Shown here: piece after piece, positions 4,399 through 5,108 of the stretch
Position numbering within the stretch: position 1 is the first letter of the stretch
Layout of the letters: each line of letters begins with the position of its first letter
Source: an uncultured Solobacterium sp.
Lineage (GTDB): Bacteria > Bacillota_I > Bacilli_A > Erysipelotrichales > Erysipelotrichaceae
Reading direction: 5' to 3'
Assembly (NCBI GenBank): GCA_900554555.1
Contig: USIC01000072.1
Coordinates: 1 to 5,108, forward strand
DNA length: 5,108 nucleotides
Program-made: the position numbers and the translations under genes
The notes under the pieces: model-generated
Databases searched by the model: none
What the model saw: the letters and a program-made list of their open reading frames with translations, nothing else
What the model was told of the DNA's origin: nothing

Positions 4399-5108
4399 TC
4401 ATTTTCCCTTGCTTCCTCTGAATATGGTATTAACACTCATTTCTTCAAAATCTACAATAATTTGTTGAATGTATTTTCTAACATAATTTGTAAGTTCTTC
4501 TTCATCCAAATTTTCATCCAGGCATCTATATTCCATCTCAGATATTTTCCTTCTTTTCTCTGCAAGTTCGTTGTATCTCGTAAGCAACACTTCGTCTCTT
4601 CCATTATTTATAACCATATCAATAACTATATTCATTTCTTCATCAATTTCCTTTAGCTTAGAGCAAGACTTTTTCTGTTCTAATTTAATTTGCTTACCAA
4701 TTAAATATTTCTTTAATTGTCCTTTAACACTATCCCTTATTATCTCTTCACTGATTCGTTTCTTACATTCACTACATACATAATACTTATATAGCTCCCT
4801 CTGCTTTGTATGATTTTTCTTCCTTGAACTACAATCACAAACCAGTGTACGCTTACAACTCTTACATGTAACTACTCCCTTGAATAGATATTTATATCTT
4901 CTGTTTCTTGATTTCAAATTTGTTAATCTGATTGCTTCTAACTGTGTTTCTTTATCAACAATCGGAGGTATTACATCATCATAATTATTTCCACCAAACA
5001 CCAGAGTGCCACTATACACTAAATTTCTTACTATTTTATAAATATCATTTTTCTGCCATTTTCTATTTAATACTTTATTTCTTCTATACTCTGATGTTAT
5101 ATTCCATA
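4399..5108 (-). CDS. Large serine recombinase, C-terminal part (5' end beyond window edge)
   Basis: The open frame spans 235 codons from the right edge to a TGA stop with no interruption, so the N-terminal catalytic resolvase domain lies outside the window. Visible residues 1-55 are the end of the DNA-binding recombinase domain: KWQKNDIYKIVRNLVYSGTL, then IPPIVDKET. A zinc-ribbon follows, with CKSC (81-84) and CSEC (111-114) as metal-binding pairs and two extra cysteines (90, 92). A long charged helical segment (about 122-192) should form the coiled coil that controls integration versus excision, and a short tail ends the protein. Such enzymes catalyse site-specific integration and excision of phages, integrative elements and Tn4451/Tn5397-like transposons. 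A GTG at 5017-5019 is open but internal, not a real start. The coding sequence is visibly more AT-rich than the mgl genes, consistent with horizontal acquisition. Which type of element it belongs to cannot be told here. Confidence 0.9.
   Translation of the reverse strand, partial: WNITSEYRRNKVLNRKWQKNDIYKIVRNLVYSGTLVFGGNNYDDVIPPIVDKETQLEAIRLTNLKSRNRRYKYLFKGVVTCKSCKRTLVCDCSSRKKNHTKQRELYKYYVCSECKKRISEEIIRDSVKGQLKKYLIGKQIKLEQKKSCSKLKEIDEEMNIVIDMVINNGRDEVLLTRYNELAEKRRKISEMEYRCLDENLDEEELTNYVRKYIQQIIVDFEEMSVNTIFRGSKGK

Overview
The window looks like chromosomal DNA of a low-GC, Gram-positive-type bacterium (Bacillota, perhaps a gut or oral anaerobe of the Erysipelotrichia/Clostridia kind). The basis is AT-rich intergenic DNA, strong purine-rich ribosome binding sites, sigma-A style promoters, a CcpA/LacI-type operator, two lipoprotein signal peptides and DUF1653/DUF4352 proteins typical of that phylum. 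The genus cannot be fixed from this sequence. All five genes lie on the minus strand, so transcription runs from right to left.

Positions 1-2842 hold a galactose/glucose importer operon. It has a near-consensus promoter (2814-2842), an operator palindrome at the expected transcription start (2785-2796), mglB for the sugar-binding lipoprotein (1491-2738), an intergenic stem-loop (1433-1474) and mglA for the double ATPase (1-1370, cut by the left edge). The permease gene mglC is expected beyond the left edge. MglB would capture the sugar outside the membrane and MglA would power uptake through the unseen permease. The hairpin may keep the binding protein more abundant than the ATPase.

The main discovery is that MglB is circularly permuted. 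The first ~80 residues of a normal galactose-binding protein, including the ligand-contacting D-N-F motif, are missing from the N-terminus and reappear at the C-terminus (about residues 338-415). The signal peptide and lipobox are still at the front. Nearly every known sugar-contacting residue is present, so the protein is probably functional and not broken. As far as I recall, a natural permutation of this kind has been described structurally for Treponema pallidum MglB-2 (Tp0684).

Positions 2843-3077 are an AT-rich spacer with a clear terminator (2921-2949) that insulates the mgl operon, plus a possible rightward promoter. Positions 3078-4027 carry a small DUF1653 protein and a DUF4352 lipoprotein with a short tandem repeat, separated by a terminator. 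Neither has an evident link to sugar uptake.

Positions 4028-4398 contain no gene. They hold the lipoprotein promoter, a small GC-rich island and an 11-bp inverted repeat. Positions 4399-5108 are the C-terminal part of a large serine recombinase that continues past the right edge. This suggests that a mobile element ends near here, with its boundary possibly in the 4028-4398 spacer.
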